A stretch of DNA of 40,421 bases from a virus, in the IMG/VR virus record IMGVR_UViG_3300025127_000082, positions 1 to 40,421 of that record; one strand, written 5' to 3'. Shown here in pieces: positions 6,810 through 17,400 of the stretch (the stretch's first letter is position 1; every line of letters begins with the position of its first letter). Position numbers and translations under genes: made by a program. The notes under the pieces are model-generated. The model was not told the origin of the DNA and made no database searches. It was given only the letters and a program-made list of their open reading frames with translations.

Positions 6810-9100
6810 TTGAAGACTCACTTTTAAAAACAAACTTTATAGGAAAAGACGGATTTAATTGGTGGATAGGTCAAGTTGCACCAATTGAAGCTCAAGAGGA
6901 GCAAGTTAATGGAGAAGGTTGGGGAAATAGATTCCGTGTTCGAATTTTAGGTTATCATCCAGTATCTAAAAGTCAACTTCCTGATACAGATTTGCCATGG
7001 GCAATAGCTATGCTTTCAAATTCTGATGGCACAGGGGGAGCAGGAAAAGGAAGAACCGTAAGATTGAGTCCTAGTGACGTAGTGATTGGATTTTTCATAG
7101 ATGGTGATAATGCACAAGTTCCTATCATCATTGGTGCCTTGGGTCGCACGAGTGATGTTGCCATCGGAGCTGCTGGTGAAGGTTTTGAACCTTTTTCTGC
7201 ATACACGAATAGAGTTCCTGAAGCAGATGGTGTCACAGCATATAAAATTGAAGATAATGAAAACAATAAAAAATCAGGTAAAACTGGTTTTGTTAGGAAG
7301 AAACTTGATGGAACAGGGGAGAAAATAAGTGGAGAGGAAGAGGAAGTCATACTCTCAAAGGTTTATACAGAAAATTTGACAGATGATATTGCAAATACCT
7401 GTGATGATGGATTTCTTAATGGTGTAAATACCACAATCAATACCTTATTTGGTGGATTGTCAAGTGGATTGGATTTATTTTCTGAGGTAGCCTCTGCGAC
7501 AAAAAAATTAGAAAATTTATCAACTGGTGTTGTTAATAATTCGATGAATAAATTATATAAAAATATGCTTCCAAAATTGTCAACTGGCTTGGATGCAAAA
7601 TATAATGAAGCTTATAACATAGTTTTAGCAGCAACGAGAAGCACATCCGCAGCAGATCTTGCCGGAATTGCTGCTCAAAAAGCTTTTGTAGGTCCAATCA
7701 AAAATTTACAAAATGATTTGGATTGTTTACCAGGCAAAATTCAAGCAGGGTTAGGTAAAACAATTAGAGGATTACTTGAAAAAACAATTTCTGAAGTTGC
7801 ATCCATTGGACCTTGCATATCTGAACAAATAACAGGAGGTCTTTTAAATACCATCAATGATCAAATAGCATCAAATTTGTCAGGTGCTTTAGGTGGTGTT
7901 TCTGCTTTATTACCAGGAGCTTTCAAAGTAGGGGATTTTTTAACGAGTTCAGCCAGTGCATTTACATCAATTGGTGGATTTTTTGATTGTAATCAGGATA
8001 AATCAAAATGTACTTCGAAGGTAAATTTATATAATTTTGGAACTGGTGCTAGTCCAAGTCCTAATCTATTACAAACTTACAATAAGGCAATTCAAGCAGT
8101 TAATGAAATATCTGGTGGTGCAGATGCTCTTCAGAATCCACAGTGTGGAGTTCCTGATTTTTGCTCTGGACCAAAGGTTACATTTTTTGGAGGAGATGGA
8201 TTTGGAGCTTTTGGTACTGCCATTCTTGGTGAATTTGTTCAAAATACAGACGGTTTATCAGAAGTCACAGCAGATGTATCCAGAACAGCTAGTATTATCG
8301 GTGTAGAAATAACTGATCCTGGTGATGGATACTTTAATAGTCCACCCTTGATAAGTATTCAAGATTCTTGTGGCAGAGGTTATGGTGCTGTGGCAAGAGC
8401 AAATATTGATTACGATCCAAATTCACCAACTTATGGTAAAGTTCAAAATGTTGATGTAATTTCTATTGGAGAAAATTATCCTGTTGGTCAGGAAATAGAT
8501 TCAGAGACAGATGTGGTTGGTGTTGTTGATGCAGTGGTGGTTACTGGTGGATCAGGATATGAGGATGCACAAGTTGTAGATAGTAATGGTATAGAATATA
8601 ATGTCACTATTGGTAATGGTCAAATTATCTCTGCTCAGCCGATAAATAATATTGCAATAACTAATTTACCAACTATAAAAATAACCTCATCGACTGGTGT
8701 AGGTGCTTTTATAAAACCCATTATAAGAAAATTAGATTTAGATCTACAAGGTGAAATTATTCAAATTATTGATTGTGTAGGACCTGAAACCAATCTTATT
8801 GTAGGTTATGTAAATGGAAAACCATACTCAGGACCTTTTCATATACACAAAGGTGTTAAAATGGTTGGTGCAGTGCACACTAAAACACCTCATGATATAA
8901 TATATGATACACCTGCTCAAAGTTTAACATCTCAAACAATTGCAGGATTGGCAACTACCACTACAACTCAAAATATGAATGTAACACAACCAACAGTGAC
9001 ACCGACAACTGACATGTCTCCACCTAGCACTCCACCAAGTGCTCCACCAAGCGCTCCACCAAGCACACCTTCTGACGGTGGTGGTTATGGAGGTTACTAA
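6806..9100 (+). CDS. gp5-like baseplate spike base protein with OB domain, no lysozyme
   Basis: A 764-residue protein. Residues 15-115 match the N-terminal OB-fold of T4 gp5: NWWIGQV, then NRFRVRILGYHPVSKSQLPDTDLPWAIAML, then a VVIGFFIDGDNAQVPIIIGALG ending. The T4 lysozyme domain is missing; residues about 190-400 are instead helical and Ala/Leu-rich, and 480-670 contain two related 'DPGDGYFNSPPLISI' and 'VTGGSGYEDAQVV' beta modules. Near residue 671, the motif GKPYSGPFHIHKGVKMVGA is followed by HTKTPHDIIYDT. I have seen this in other marine phage tail proteins but cannot assign a function. The C-terminus is a Pro-rich tail with PPSAPPSAPPS repeats ending in GGGYGGY. It is coupled to the gp27-like gene before it and the beta-helix gene after it. 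Confidence 0.8.
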   Translation: MIEDSLLKTNFIGKDGFNWWIGQVAPIEAQEEQVNGEGWGNRFRVRILGYHPVSKSQLPDTDLPWAIAMLSNSDGTGGAGKGRTVRLSPSDVVIGFFIDGDNAQVPIIIGALGRTSDVAIGAAGEGFEPFSAYTNRVPEADGVTAYKIEDNENNKKSGKTGFVRKKLDGTGEKISGEEEEVILSKVYTENLTDDIANTCDDGFLNGVNTTINTLFGGLSSGLDLFSEVASATKKLENLSTGVVNNSMNKLYKNMLPKLSTGLDAKYNEAYNIVLAATRSTSAADLAGIAAQKAFVGPIKNLQNDLDCLPGKIQAGLGKTIRGLLEKTISEVASIGPCISEQITGGLLNTINDQIASNLSGALGGVSALLPGAFKVGDFLTSSASAFTSIGGFFDCNQDKSKCTSKVNLYNFGTGASPSPNLLQTYNKAIQAVNEISGGADALQNPQCGVPDFCSGPKVTFFGGDGFGAFGTAILGEFVQNTDGLSEVTADVSRTASIIGVEITDPGDGYFNSPPLISIQDSCGRGYGAVARANIDYDPNSPTYGKVQNVDVISIGENYPVGQEIDSETDVVGVVDAVVVTGGSGYEDAQVVDSNGIEYNVTIGNGQIISAQPINNIAITNLPTIKITSSTGVGAFIKPIIRKLDLDLQGEIIQIIDCVGPETNLIVGYVNGKPYSGPFHIHKGVKMVGAVHTKTPHDIIYDTPAQSLTSQTIAGLATTTTTQNMNVTQPTVTPTTDMSPPSTPPSAPPSAPPSTPSDGGGYGGY

Positions 9101-9846
9101 TGACTAGACCTAATGAAAATTGGGAAGCAAGAGAACAGATTGCTTGCGGTTCAAAGTTTAAGATAGATGTTAATAATCCACAAATGGGTTCTGATGGATC
9201 TTCTGTTTATATCATAACTGCGGTTACTGATAATAAAGAGCAGCATTTATGTCAGTTAAGTGAATCTGGTAAATTTAGACTTCACAATGATGGTCCTGTA
9301 GAAGTAAAGGCAGGATTAAATAAAAAAGGTAAAGGTGCAGTAGATATAATTTTAAGCACCACAGAGGGTGATGTTTGTATTACTGCAAATCAAAATGGTA
9401 AAATAAGAATAAAGGGAAGCAATATTGAATTAGTTTCTGATGTTGACATAGATTTTAGAGCTAATCGTAATATCAATTTAAATGCTGGTGCAAGAATTCT
9501 TCTTAATGGAAATAAAGTTGATGCAGAGGGATTACTTGGAAATGTTATTGAAGCGACTGTGGGTAGTTTTTTACAACGTGCGTTTGCTGGAGCTGGTGAT
9601 AAAGTTGGAAATGATTTTCTTAAATCAGCAGGTGCAGTTTCTAAACTAGGACTTGATGTATCAAATATTGTAGCTAATTCTCCTTTAGGTGATTTAGATG
9701 TAGATGGACTCGCATCTAGTCTAGAAACAGCTGTTGGATCAATCGATACTGGTGCGATAACTGAACAATTAGGATCTATTTCTCAATCATTACCTAAGAA
9801 TTTTTCATCATTACCATCACTTAATTCTCTTAATTTACCAATCTAA
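9100..9846 (+). CDS. Beta-helical spike protein (gp5 C-terminal-like, separate polypeptide)
   Basis: A 248-residue protein whose ATG overlaps the stop of the gp5-like gene by one base and has a good GGAGG at 9090-9094. Residues about 50-150 show short alternating strands: GPVEVKAG, GAVDIILSTTEGDVCITANQNG, KIRIKGSNIELVSDVDIDF, RANRNINLNAGARILLNG. This is the register seen in gp5/VgrG needle domains. In T4 this beta-helix is the C-terminal part of gp5 itself. The C-terminal 90 residues are helical/Gly-rich and unlike T4. The natural reading is that the membrane-piercing needle is encoded as its own chain here, docking on the OB-domain protein upstream. The needle fold is inferred from pattern, not modelled. 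Confidence 0.65.
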   Translation: MTRPNENWEAREQIACGSKFKIDVNNPQMGSDGSSVYIITAVTDNKEQHLCQLSESGKFRLHNDGPVEVKAGLNKKGKGAVDIILSTTEGDVCITANQNGKIRIKGSNIELVSDVDIDFRANRNINLNAGARILLNGNKVDAEGLLGNVIEATVGSFLQRAFAGAGDKVGNDFLKSAGAVSKLGLDVSNIVANSPLGDLDVDGLASSLETAVGSIDTGAITEQLGSISQSLPKNFSSLPSLNSLNLPI

Positions 9847-12800
9847 TGTCAGAAGATATCACAGTTACAGGTAATAAAGCTCAATTTAATGAGGACGTAA
9901 CCTTTTTAAAGGACATTAACGTTGGTGGTGATGTTAATCTTAACACTAATAGTACATTTTCTGGTATCGATGAACTTCAAATAGATGGTAGTGTTGATAT
10001 TGTAGAAGATTTAAGGGTGAGAGGTAATCTGACAGTTGAAAAACAAAGTACTTTAGCTGGTCTTACCACCGTTGGAACTCAATTACAAATTATTAATAAT
10101 GCACTTAGAAGGTCTGAAAAAGTAAAACCTGCAAAATTTAATCCAATACTAAAAAGTGAAAAAGCTTATCGTTCCCAAGTTTTGGATTTAAATCAACCTT
10201 TTTTCTTAGCAGAGGATGGAACTCAGGAAGATGGTCCACCCATAATTGAAAATATAACAGTAACATTAGATCCAAGCAGCACACAGATAACTTTAAACAA
10301 TACCGAGGGCATTTCACCAGAATTTACTGTCTCTACTGTAGGTGGAGCCGGTGCTCTTACACCAGGCACTACAGTTGCTGCCGTTGATAGTAGTACTGTA
10401 CTTACATTATCTGATCCACCAATATCTGGTGGTGAGACTATTCTTACTTTTACTGGACCAGGTTTTGATCCTGATGACGATACCCTTTTTACTGCTCTTG
10501 GACTTCTGAGAACAAACTTAGGAATAAATCAACCAGACCCTCAGTCATTGCTGGATGTAAATGGTATAGCTCTTATTGAAAAGATAGGGATTAATATAGA
10601 AAATCTAAGTCAAATTAAACAAGAATCAAATTATGTTCTTGACATTAATGGTTCAGTCTCGGTTAGTGTTGGTAATTCAATTGGAATAGGCACTGCTAAT
10701 GCAACACAAAGTTTTCATACAGCTGAAAGTGTGCGTATTGGAAGACAGATATTCGACTCAAGAAATAATGATGGTGCATTGAATGCTTTTTTGAGTAAAG
10801 ATGCGAATGGAATCACATGGGTGACTCAAACTCCTGCATTTACTGAGGGTATATTCCTCATGGATGAAAGTGTATTTGTACCAACACCAGAAGCAGGTGG
10901 TCAAGTTGGTGCTGGACAATCATTTCAAACAATAAATTTTGTTAATAAAAATTCTCTAGGAATTGGAACTGATGCTTTCGTAGTCACTGCTGCAAGTGTA
11001 ACTGAGAATGGTGGTAAAGGAACAGGTCTCGCAACTGCTTTTGTTGGAGATCTTTGGGGTTTTGATACAGCAGGTGGAGAGAGTGCATCAATTTATAGAA
11101 TGACGAAAGTTGGAATTCAAAATGCTACTCCAAATGTTGAATTAGATGTAACTGGAGAAGTTCATGTAACTGGTAACGTAGATTTTGATTCAGCTCTTAA
11201 TGTTGATGGTAGAGTTGATATTGGTGGAATTTTAGATGTAGACGGAGCAACAACTTTAAACAACACACTTCAAGTAACTCAAAACACATCTTTACTAAAC
11301 AATCTATCGGTAGTAGGAAATTCTATTCTAGAGGGAACTTTAAATGTACAACAGGCAGTTGACTTTGATACTACTTTAAATGTTGATGACGCAACAACTC
11401 TACAAGGTTCTTTAGATGTATCGGGAATATCAAATTTTAATAATACAACTGATTCTACTAATATTCTAAATGGAGCAGTAGTAATTGACGGTGGTGTTGG
11501 TATAGCAAACACAATTAACATTGGTGGTAATGCAAATGTAGGAAGTGCAGTTTCTATTGGAAGCAGTTTAGGTGTGACTGGATCATCAACATTTAATGAT
11601 GTTAGAGCGATTGGTATATCTACTTTTGAAAATCCCCTAGAAAGTGAAAATAAAGATACTGGATCTGTAGTTGTCATTGGTGGTGTTGGTATTGGAAAGT
11701 CTTTGAATATAGGTGGTGCAACAAAAGTAGAGGGTAATTTAGAATTAGATTCAGGATTAATTGATGTTAATGACACAATTGCAGATCCTGGTGCTGGTAA
11801 GACAGACTACAGACTATCATCTGTTGGAACTGGAGTATCTTGGAGACCCTCAGGTGTACAAACAAAAAGAACGATTTGGGTATCAAAAAATGGATTGGAT
11901 TCTAACAGTGGATTACTTGAAGGTGATGCAAAAGCTACAATAGGTGGTGCAGCAGCAATCGCAGTTGAAAATGATACTATTGTAGTAAGACCTGGTGTAT
12001 ATCTTGAAAATAATCCAATCGGTTTAAGAACTGACGTGTCAATAACAGGACAGGATATTAGACTTGTTATAGTTCAACCAAAAAACCCATTGAAAGACGT
12101 ATTTCATGTCAGAAGAGGATGTTTGGTTGAAAATTTAAACTTTGGTGGATCTAATGTTGGAGTTGATCATTCTGGGGCAGCATGTGTGGCATTCCCTCCT
12201 CCAGCTGGATCTGATAGTGCGATAACAGGTTATACTGCACCAGGACCAGCAACTGAAGGTCCAAGTGGGAGATGGAGATCACCTTATATTCGAAATTGCA
12301 CAAACTTTATGACCGGAAGTATTGGTATGAAAGTTGATGGTGATAACGCAACAGCTTCAACAATCGGTGCAGATCTTAAATCTATGGTTTGTGATTCATT
12401 TACACAGTATAATGAAAATGGAATTGGAGTATCACTTACAAATGATGCATATGCACAGTTAGTTTCTATATTTACAATTAATACTGACATTGGAATATAT
12501 GCTGACTCTGGTGCTCAATGTGATTTGACAAACTCTAACTCATCATTTGGTAATTTTGGTTTAGTTGCAGTAGGATTAGGATCAACACAATTTACAGGTA
12601 TCGTTACTAGTATTAGTCCAGCTGGATTACCAATAGGAAGCACACCACCAGATACTGACGTTATTGTATGTGCAGAGGTGAGAGACGATTCAAGTGGATC
12701 ACCAATACCACCATTTACTGGTGCAGTTCGAAGACCATTTGATGGTCAGGCTTTATTTTTTCAAATAAATTTAGATAATTACCCTGATGTTGTGGGTTCT

Positions 12801-13490
12801 GGTAGGATTACAAAACCACTTGAGAGAGTTGCTGAAGTTACAGTCTTGCCAGGTGTAGATGTCAGTGGTTATAGTGCGATTGATCCTCCTAATATTTTGA
12901 TAAGGGATGCTGATGGGACAAGTCTCCCTAAAGGTCCGCAAGGAATTATCGCAGAGGCAACTGCAAACGTAAGTGCTGCAGGAACTATAGGTAGTATTAA
13001 TGTGATTGCTCAAGGTAGAAATTATTTGTCAACTCAAAATCTTATTGTTGATATAGAGGGTAATACCGGACTTGCGACTGTAAAGACGGAACCTATTTTC
13101 TTTACTGTGAGTGAGGCATCTGAGACAACGAGTGTAGGTATTACAACGATAACATTTAATGAGTTTATTCCTTATGAATTATTTCCAAATGATCCATTTT
13201 CACTTCAAAGAATAAGTCGAATACTAACAAGCTCTCATTCATTTGAATATGTCGGTACAGGTACAGATATAAATATAGCGACACCCTTGCAAGGTGCAAT
13301 ACCTATAAAAGCAAATGAAGTTGTCAGTTCTGATGGAGCACAAATTCCATTTACTTCAACCGATCAGAAAGGAAATTTTGATATTGGTGAAGGAATTCAA
13401 ATTGATCAAACAACTTCAACAATTAGAGGAAGAGACTTTGCGAGAGCTATTCAAGCAGAAGTTACACCATTAATATTAGCATTGAGATAA
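9846..13490 (+). CDS. Large baseplate/tail-fibre protein with beta-helix domain (1214 aa)
   Basis: The N-terminal part opens with repetitive short strands (VTFLKDINVGGDVNLN; LTVEKQSTLAGLTTV). Residues about 430-660 carry many copies of a hexapeptide-like repeat (DVDGATTLNNTLQV, VDDATTLQGSLDVSGIS). From about residue 675 (TIWVSKNGLDSNSG) to about 930 it resembles a right-handed parallel beta-helix of the pectate-lyase type (IVVRPGVYLENNPIG; GCLVENLNFGGSN). No catalytic residues can be assigned. The C-terminal module near residue 1133 (FEYVGTGTD...DQKGNFDIGEG) recurs in the 2001-aa fibre protein downstream. The ATG overlaps the previous stop. It is probably a structural fibre or baseplate-to-fibre connector; the exact T4 counterpart (gp10 or gp34-37) is not identifiable. 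Confidence 0.75.
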   Translation: MSEDITVTGNKAQFNEDVTFLKDINVGGDVNLNTNSTFSGIDELQIDGSVDIVEDLRVRGNLTVEKQSTLAGLTTVGTQLQIINNALRRSEKVKPAKFNPILKSEKAYRSQVLDLNQPFFLAEDGTQEDGPPIIENITVTLDPSSTQITLNNTEGISPEFTVSTVGGAGALTPGTTVAAVDSSTVLTLSDPPISGGETILTFTGPGFDPDDDTLFTALGLLRTNLGINQPDPQSLLDVNGIALIEKIGINIENLSQIKQESNYVLDINGSVSVSVGNSIGIGTANATQSFHTAESVRIGRQIFDSRNNDGALNAFLSKDANGITWVTQTPAFTEGIFLMDESVFVPTPEAGGQVGAGQSFQTINFVNKNSLGIGTDAFVVTAASVTENGGKGTGLATAFVGDLWGFDTAGGESASIYRMTKVGIQNATPNVELDVTGEVHVTGNVDFDSALNVDGRVDIGGILDVDGATTLNNTLQVTQNTSLLNNLSVVGNSILEGTLNVQQAVDFDTTLNVDDATTLQGSLDVSGISNFNNTTDSTNILNGAVVIDGGVGIANTINIGGNANVGSAVSIGSSLGVTGSSTFNDVRAIGISTFENPLESENKDTGSVVVIGGVGIGKSLNIGGATKVEGNLELDSGLIDVNDTIADPGAGKTDYRLSSVGTGVSWRPSGVQTKRTIWVSKNGLDSNSGLLEGDAKATIGGAAAIAVENDTIVVRPGVYLENNPIGLRTDVSITGQDIRLVIVQPKNPLKDVFHVRRGCLVENLNFGGSNVGVDHSGAACVAFPPPAGSDSAITGYTAPGPATEGPSGRWRSPYIRNCTNFMTGSIGMKVDGDNATASTIGADLKSMVCDSFTQYNENGIGVSLTNDAYAQLVSIFTINTDIGIYADSGAQCDLTNSNSSFGNFGLVAVGLGSTQFTGIVTSISPAGLPIGSTPPDTDVIVCAEVRDDSSGSPIPPFTGAVRRPFDGQALFFQINLDNYPDVVGSGRITKPLERVAEVTVLPGVDVSGYSAIDPPNILIRDADGTSLPKGPQGIIAEATANVSAAGTIGSINVIAQGRNYLSTQNLIVDIEGNTGLATVKTEPIFFTVSEASETTSVGITTITFNEFIPYELFPNDPFSLQRISRILTSSHSFEYVGTGTDINIATPLQGAIPIKANEVVSSDGAQIPFTSTDQKGNFDIGEGIQIDQTTSTIRGRDFARAIQAEVTPLILALR

Positions 13491-14489
13491 ATGGCAATAG
13501 CACCACTTAATAAATTTATAACAGTCGCAGTACCAGTTGCGCCAGGAGAACAAACACTTTTTGAAGCAAATGTTGGAACCTCTGCGATAGTTTTGTACGC
13601 TCAGGTATCAAATGTTGGCACTGGTGTTACATTCCCAACGATAACATTTTCGCATAGAAGAAAAAGTGTTGCAACTAGTACAGCAGGTAATCTAAGAAAT
13701 AATAGAATAGTAAAAGATGTAGAAATACCCCCTAGTGATGCAGTCATACTAATTGATGGTAGATTGGTTTTAGAGAGAACTGCAATTGTATCAGATTCTA
13801 TTGTTATTTCTGGAACACAAACAGGTATCGCTACAATAAATGATGTTAAATACGATCATACAACAGGATTAACTACTGTCACTACATATGAACCTCATGG
13901 TTTAACTGTCGATGAAGAAATAACCATGGCTGGTATTGTTTTTACATGCCCGTCAACTGCTGGTATCACTAGTTCATTATTCCCTGCACCTCAGAGATCT
14001 TTTTTTGTTGAAAGAGTAGTAGGTATTACAACTTTTGAGACAAATACAGGTGTTGTTGCTAATTTACCTCATACATTTAGACCATCAGAGCATAGATTTA
14101 TTAGATCATTACCTAATGCTATCACTGTGAAATCAGGTGCACAAGTAAATGATCAGTTAACACCAATTAAAGGAACTTCTTATGATGCAGTCACTGGAAT
14201 TTTATCTGTGACAACTGCCACTGCTCATAATTTAACTTCTGGAAATCTTATAGAATTTGAAAATAATCACCTTATATTTAAATGCTCTCAGGATAATTAT
14301 TTTGAGGAAAAATCTTATCCTAGATCAACAGACCCTGCACGTAAGGGACAAACTTTAGGTGTCAACACTTTTATAGGTATTGCAAATACTTTTACAGTGC
14401 AAGTGGGACCTACAACTACAGGTGGATTAGTCGGACCACTTCAGATGGAATTTATCTGTAGTATCTTAGAGAATAGCACAGCAACATAA
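13491..14489 (+). CDS. Virion structural protein, fibre-associated (332 aa)
   Basis: A 332-residue protein starting directly after the stop of the 1214-aa gene. Residues 1-115 form a compact beta-rich domain (PGEQTLFEANVG, FSHRRKSVATSTAG, VILIDGRLVLE). From about 120, two copies of a small module appear: TTYEPHGLTVDEEITMAGIVFTC and TATAHNLTSGNLIEFENNHLIFKC. The same P/AHgL..G..i pattern also appears several times in the 2001-aa fibre protein, pointing to a shared adaptor-type domain. It has no membrane segment or enzyme motif. The location between two giant fibre genes suggests a connector or cap that joins fibre subunits. I recognise it as a recurrent marine T4-like phage protein but cannot give it a T4 name. 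Confidence 0.7.
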   Translation: MAIAPLNKFITVAVPVAPGEQTLFEANVGTSAIVLYAQVSNVGTGVTFPTITFSHRRKSVATSTAGNLRNNRIVKDVEIPPSDAVILIDGRLVLERTAIVSDSIVISGTQTGIATINDVKYDHTTGLTTVTTYEPHGLTVDEEITMAGIVFTCPSTAGITSSLFPAPQRSFFVERVVGITTFETNTGVVANLPHTFRPSEHRFIRSLPNAITVKSGAQVNDQLTPIKGTSYDAVTGILSVTTATAHNLTSGNLIEFENNHLIFKCSQDNYFEEKSYPRSTDPARKGQTLGVNTFIGIANTFTVQVGPTTTGGLVGPLQMEFICSILENSTAT

Positions 14490-14490
14490 T

Positions 14491-17400
14491 ATGCCAAAGT
14501 ATTTAAGTGGAAGAGTCAAAAGAACTGATCAAGCTTATCTAAGCACCGATAGATATCAATATCTTGGATTAGAACAAGCAGAACCAAATTTAGGTGATCC
14601 ACCTAGTGCGTCGGGTTCGCCAGGTATTCCTGTTGGTCAAAGATTACAAATCATATCAGTTGTTGGTAGACCCGGTGAAAGATTTTGGATACCTGTTGAA
14701 GGTGGTTTAATACCAGGATCTATCAGTGTATTTGAAGAGGGCACCTTAGTTGGAGGTCCAAGTAGTACAACTCAATTAGATTTTAGAGGAAATATTGTTA
14801 CTGCAGAGGGCACTAGAACAGGAATGGATAATCCTGGTATTGCTGTAACAGTCTCTATAGCACCACCAGGAACTGACGGACAAATACTCTTTAATGATAA
14901 TGGTGATTTTAATGCTGCTACATTTTTCAATTATGATAATTCTACAGTGGGTGTTGCATCGGTTGGAATTGGTACATCCGCTCCCACTCAAAGTTTACAC
15001 ATAAATGGAAATCTAAGATTAGAAGGAACTATATTTGATTTTAATAATGATGCTGGATCATCTGGACAAATTCTTACAAAAAATAATGAGGGGGGATTAG
15101 AGTATACAAATCCAGGATCAATACAAGCTGGTGCCGGAGGAACAATATCAAATATTCAATTTCATGATGATACAGGTTTAATCGATGGTGCATCAAATTT
15201 TGTTTATATTGAATTAGAGAAGAGAGTTGGTATAGGAAGCACTCAACCTAAAGGGTTGCTTGATGTTTTAGGAGATACAAATTTTTCTGGAATAAACACA
15301 TTTTCAAATTTAATAATTACGGGAGTATTAACTGCATCACAGGCACAGGGTGGTCTCGATTTTGAAACCGATGTGAGATTCAAGGGAGCAAATTATAATG
15401 CAGAGTGGGATATATCAACAAGTTCATTTGATTTTAATGATGATGCAAAATTAAAATTTGGCACCAATTTTGATCTTCAAATATATCATGAACTTTCATC
15501 AAATTCAAACATTATTGAAACTTATAATGATCGTGAAATACGCATTAGAGGTTCATCAGGAGCTGGCATAGCAACATTTGTATCAGATGGTGGAGTTATT
15601 TTACATCATGGAGGAAATAAAAAATTTGAGACAGTATCGACAGGTGCCATTGTTACTGGTATTTTTACAGCTACAGAAGAAATAAGATCTGCAAAAATTA
15701 CCACAATACAAAATAATTTTGTTGATGTTGATATATCCGGTATTGCAACTGTTACAGAGGCAGATATTAATATTGCTGATATTGAGCAAGTAAGAATTGG
15801 ATTTGCAACAATAAGTGATAAATTAAATGTTACGGGATTTACAACAACAAAGGACATATTTGCGTCAGGTGTAGGTACATTTTTCAAAGTTGATGTTGAT
15901 AATATTGCTATTGATGGTAACAAATTAGAATCAACAAGTGGTAATTTAATTCTTGAATCTGCCTCAAATACAATAACTATAAATGATGCGATATTTGTCA
16001 ATAATTCAGACGATTCACTTGATACAGACACTGGATCGATCATATCACAAGGTGGTATGGGTATTGATAAAAATTTAAATGTTGGTGGAGGATTATCAGT
16101 CACCGGACCTCCAGTGGGAGTTGCAATTACTCTAGCAGCGGCAGGTGGAATCGTTACCACTGGTGGTGATTTATATGTTGGTGGAAATATATTTACACAG
16201 AATGATATTATCTTGGATGATGTACAAGCTAATTCTCTTATAGTAACTGGATTGTCAACATTCGTTGGTTTATCCACATTTAACAACGGTATTATAGTTG
16301 AGTCTGGTATATCAACATTTAAAAATCAAGTTATAGTATCAGCTGCGGTGAGTGTTTCTGATGATGTAAGTATTACTGGAATTGCGACTGTTAGTGTTGC
16401 AAGTTCAATTTATGTAAGAGATACTGCTGGTGTTATATTTGGGGATGATAATGATCTGAAGATATATCACAAATCTGGTGGTGGTAGTTACATTGAAGAA
16501 ACTGGTTTAGGTTCTTTAACAATTAACAGTAATATTATAGAATTAAAAAATGCAGACGATGATGAAAATCTTGCAAAGTTTGTTGAAGGTGCACAAGTAG
16601 AATTATATCATAATAATATAAAACGACTCTCTACATCAGGGATGGGAGTCACCGTAACTGGAATTACATCAACTGTAGATTTATGTGTAACTGGTGTTGT
16701 TACATCAAATTTAACAGCAGGTATAAGTAATGCTTTTGACTTAGGATCAGATGCATCTACATGGAGAAAATTATACATTAAAGAAATAATTGGAACTGAA
16801 AAAGTAACTGTTGATGAACAGACAGTTAATAGATTAAAAGTCACAGGAGTAAGCACATTTGAGGGTGATATTGATATAGACGCTAATGTAGATCATGATG
16901 GAAATTATGACCTATCAGGTGGTATAATAGTAGGTGGAATATCTACATTTAATAGTAATGTTAATGTAGATGGAAATGTTGATTTAGATGGAAATGTTGA
17001 TCACGATGGAAATTATGATTTATCAGGTGGTTTAAAAGTAGGGGGAATATCTACATTTTCCAGCGGAGTTGGCATAGCTGATTCAATATTTCATCTTGAT
17101 GATACTAATACTGCAATAAGATTCTCTGCAAATGACACGATCTCATTTGAAACTGAAGGCACTGAAAGATTTCGTATTGAACCAAATAGTGGCAAGGCAG
17201 TATCAACATTTTTTGTAACAAATGCTGAAGATGTAATTCATATCACTACTGGTAATAATAATGGTGATACTTTTGCAAATATAAGAGGAGATAATAAATC
17301 TGGTATCAGAATCAGAGGTGGTGGATCATATGGTGGAGGTATGATCGAATTAGCTGGTGGATTACGTGGTACAGATCCTTCTGTAATTAGGTTTTTCACA

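Noticed and set aside
15606-16286. Minus-strand ORF (226 codons) and similar antisense frames in the fibre genes
   Set aside because: They arise from repeated, stop-poor fibre codons; products are Pro/Ser/Val-rich without recognisable domains and lack promoters or ribosome binding sites.
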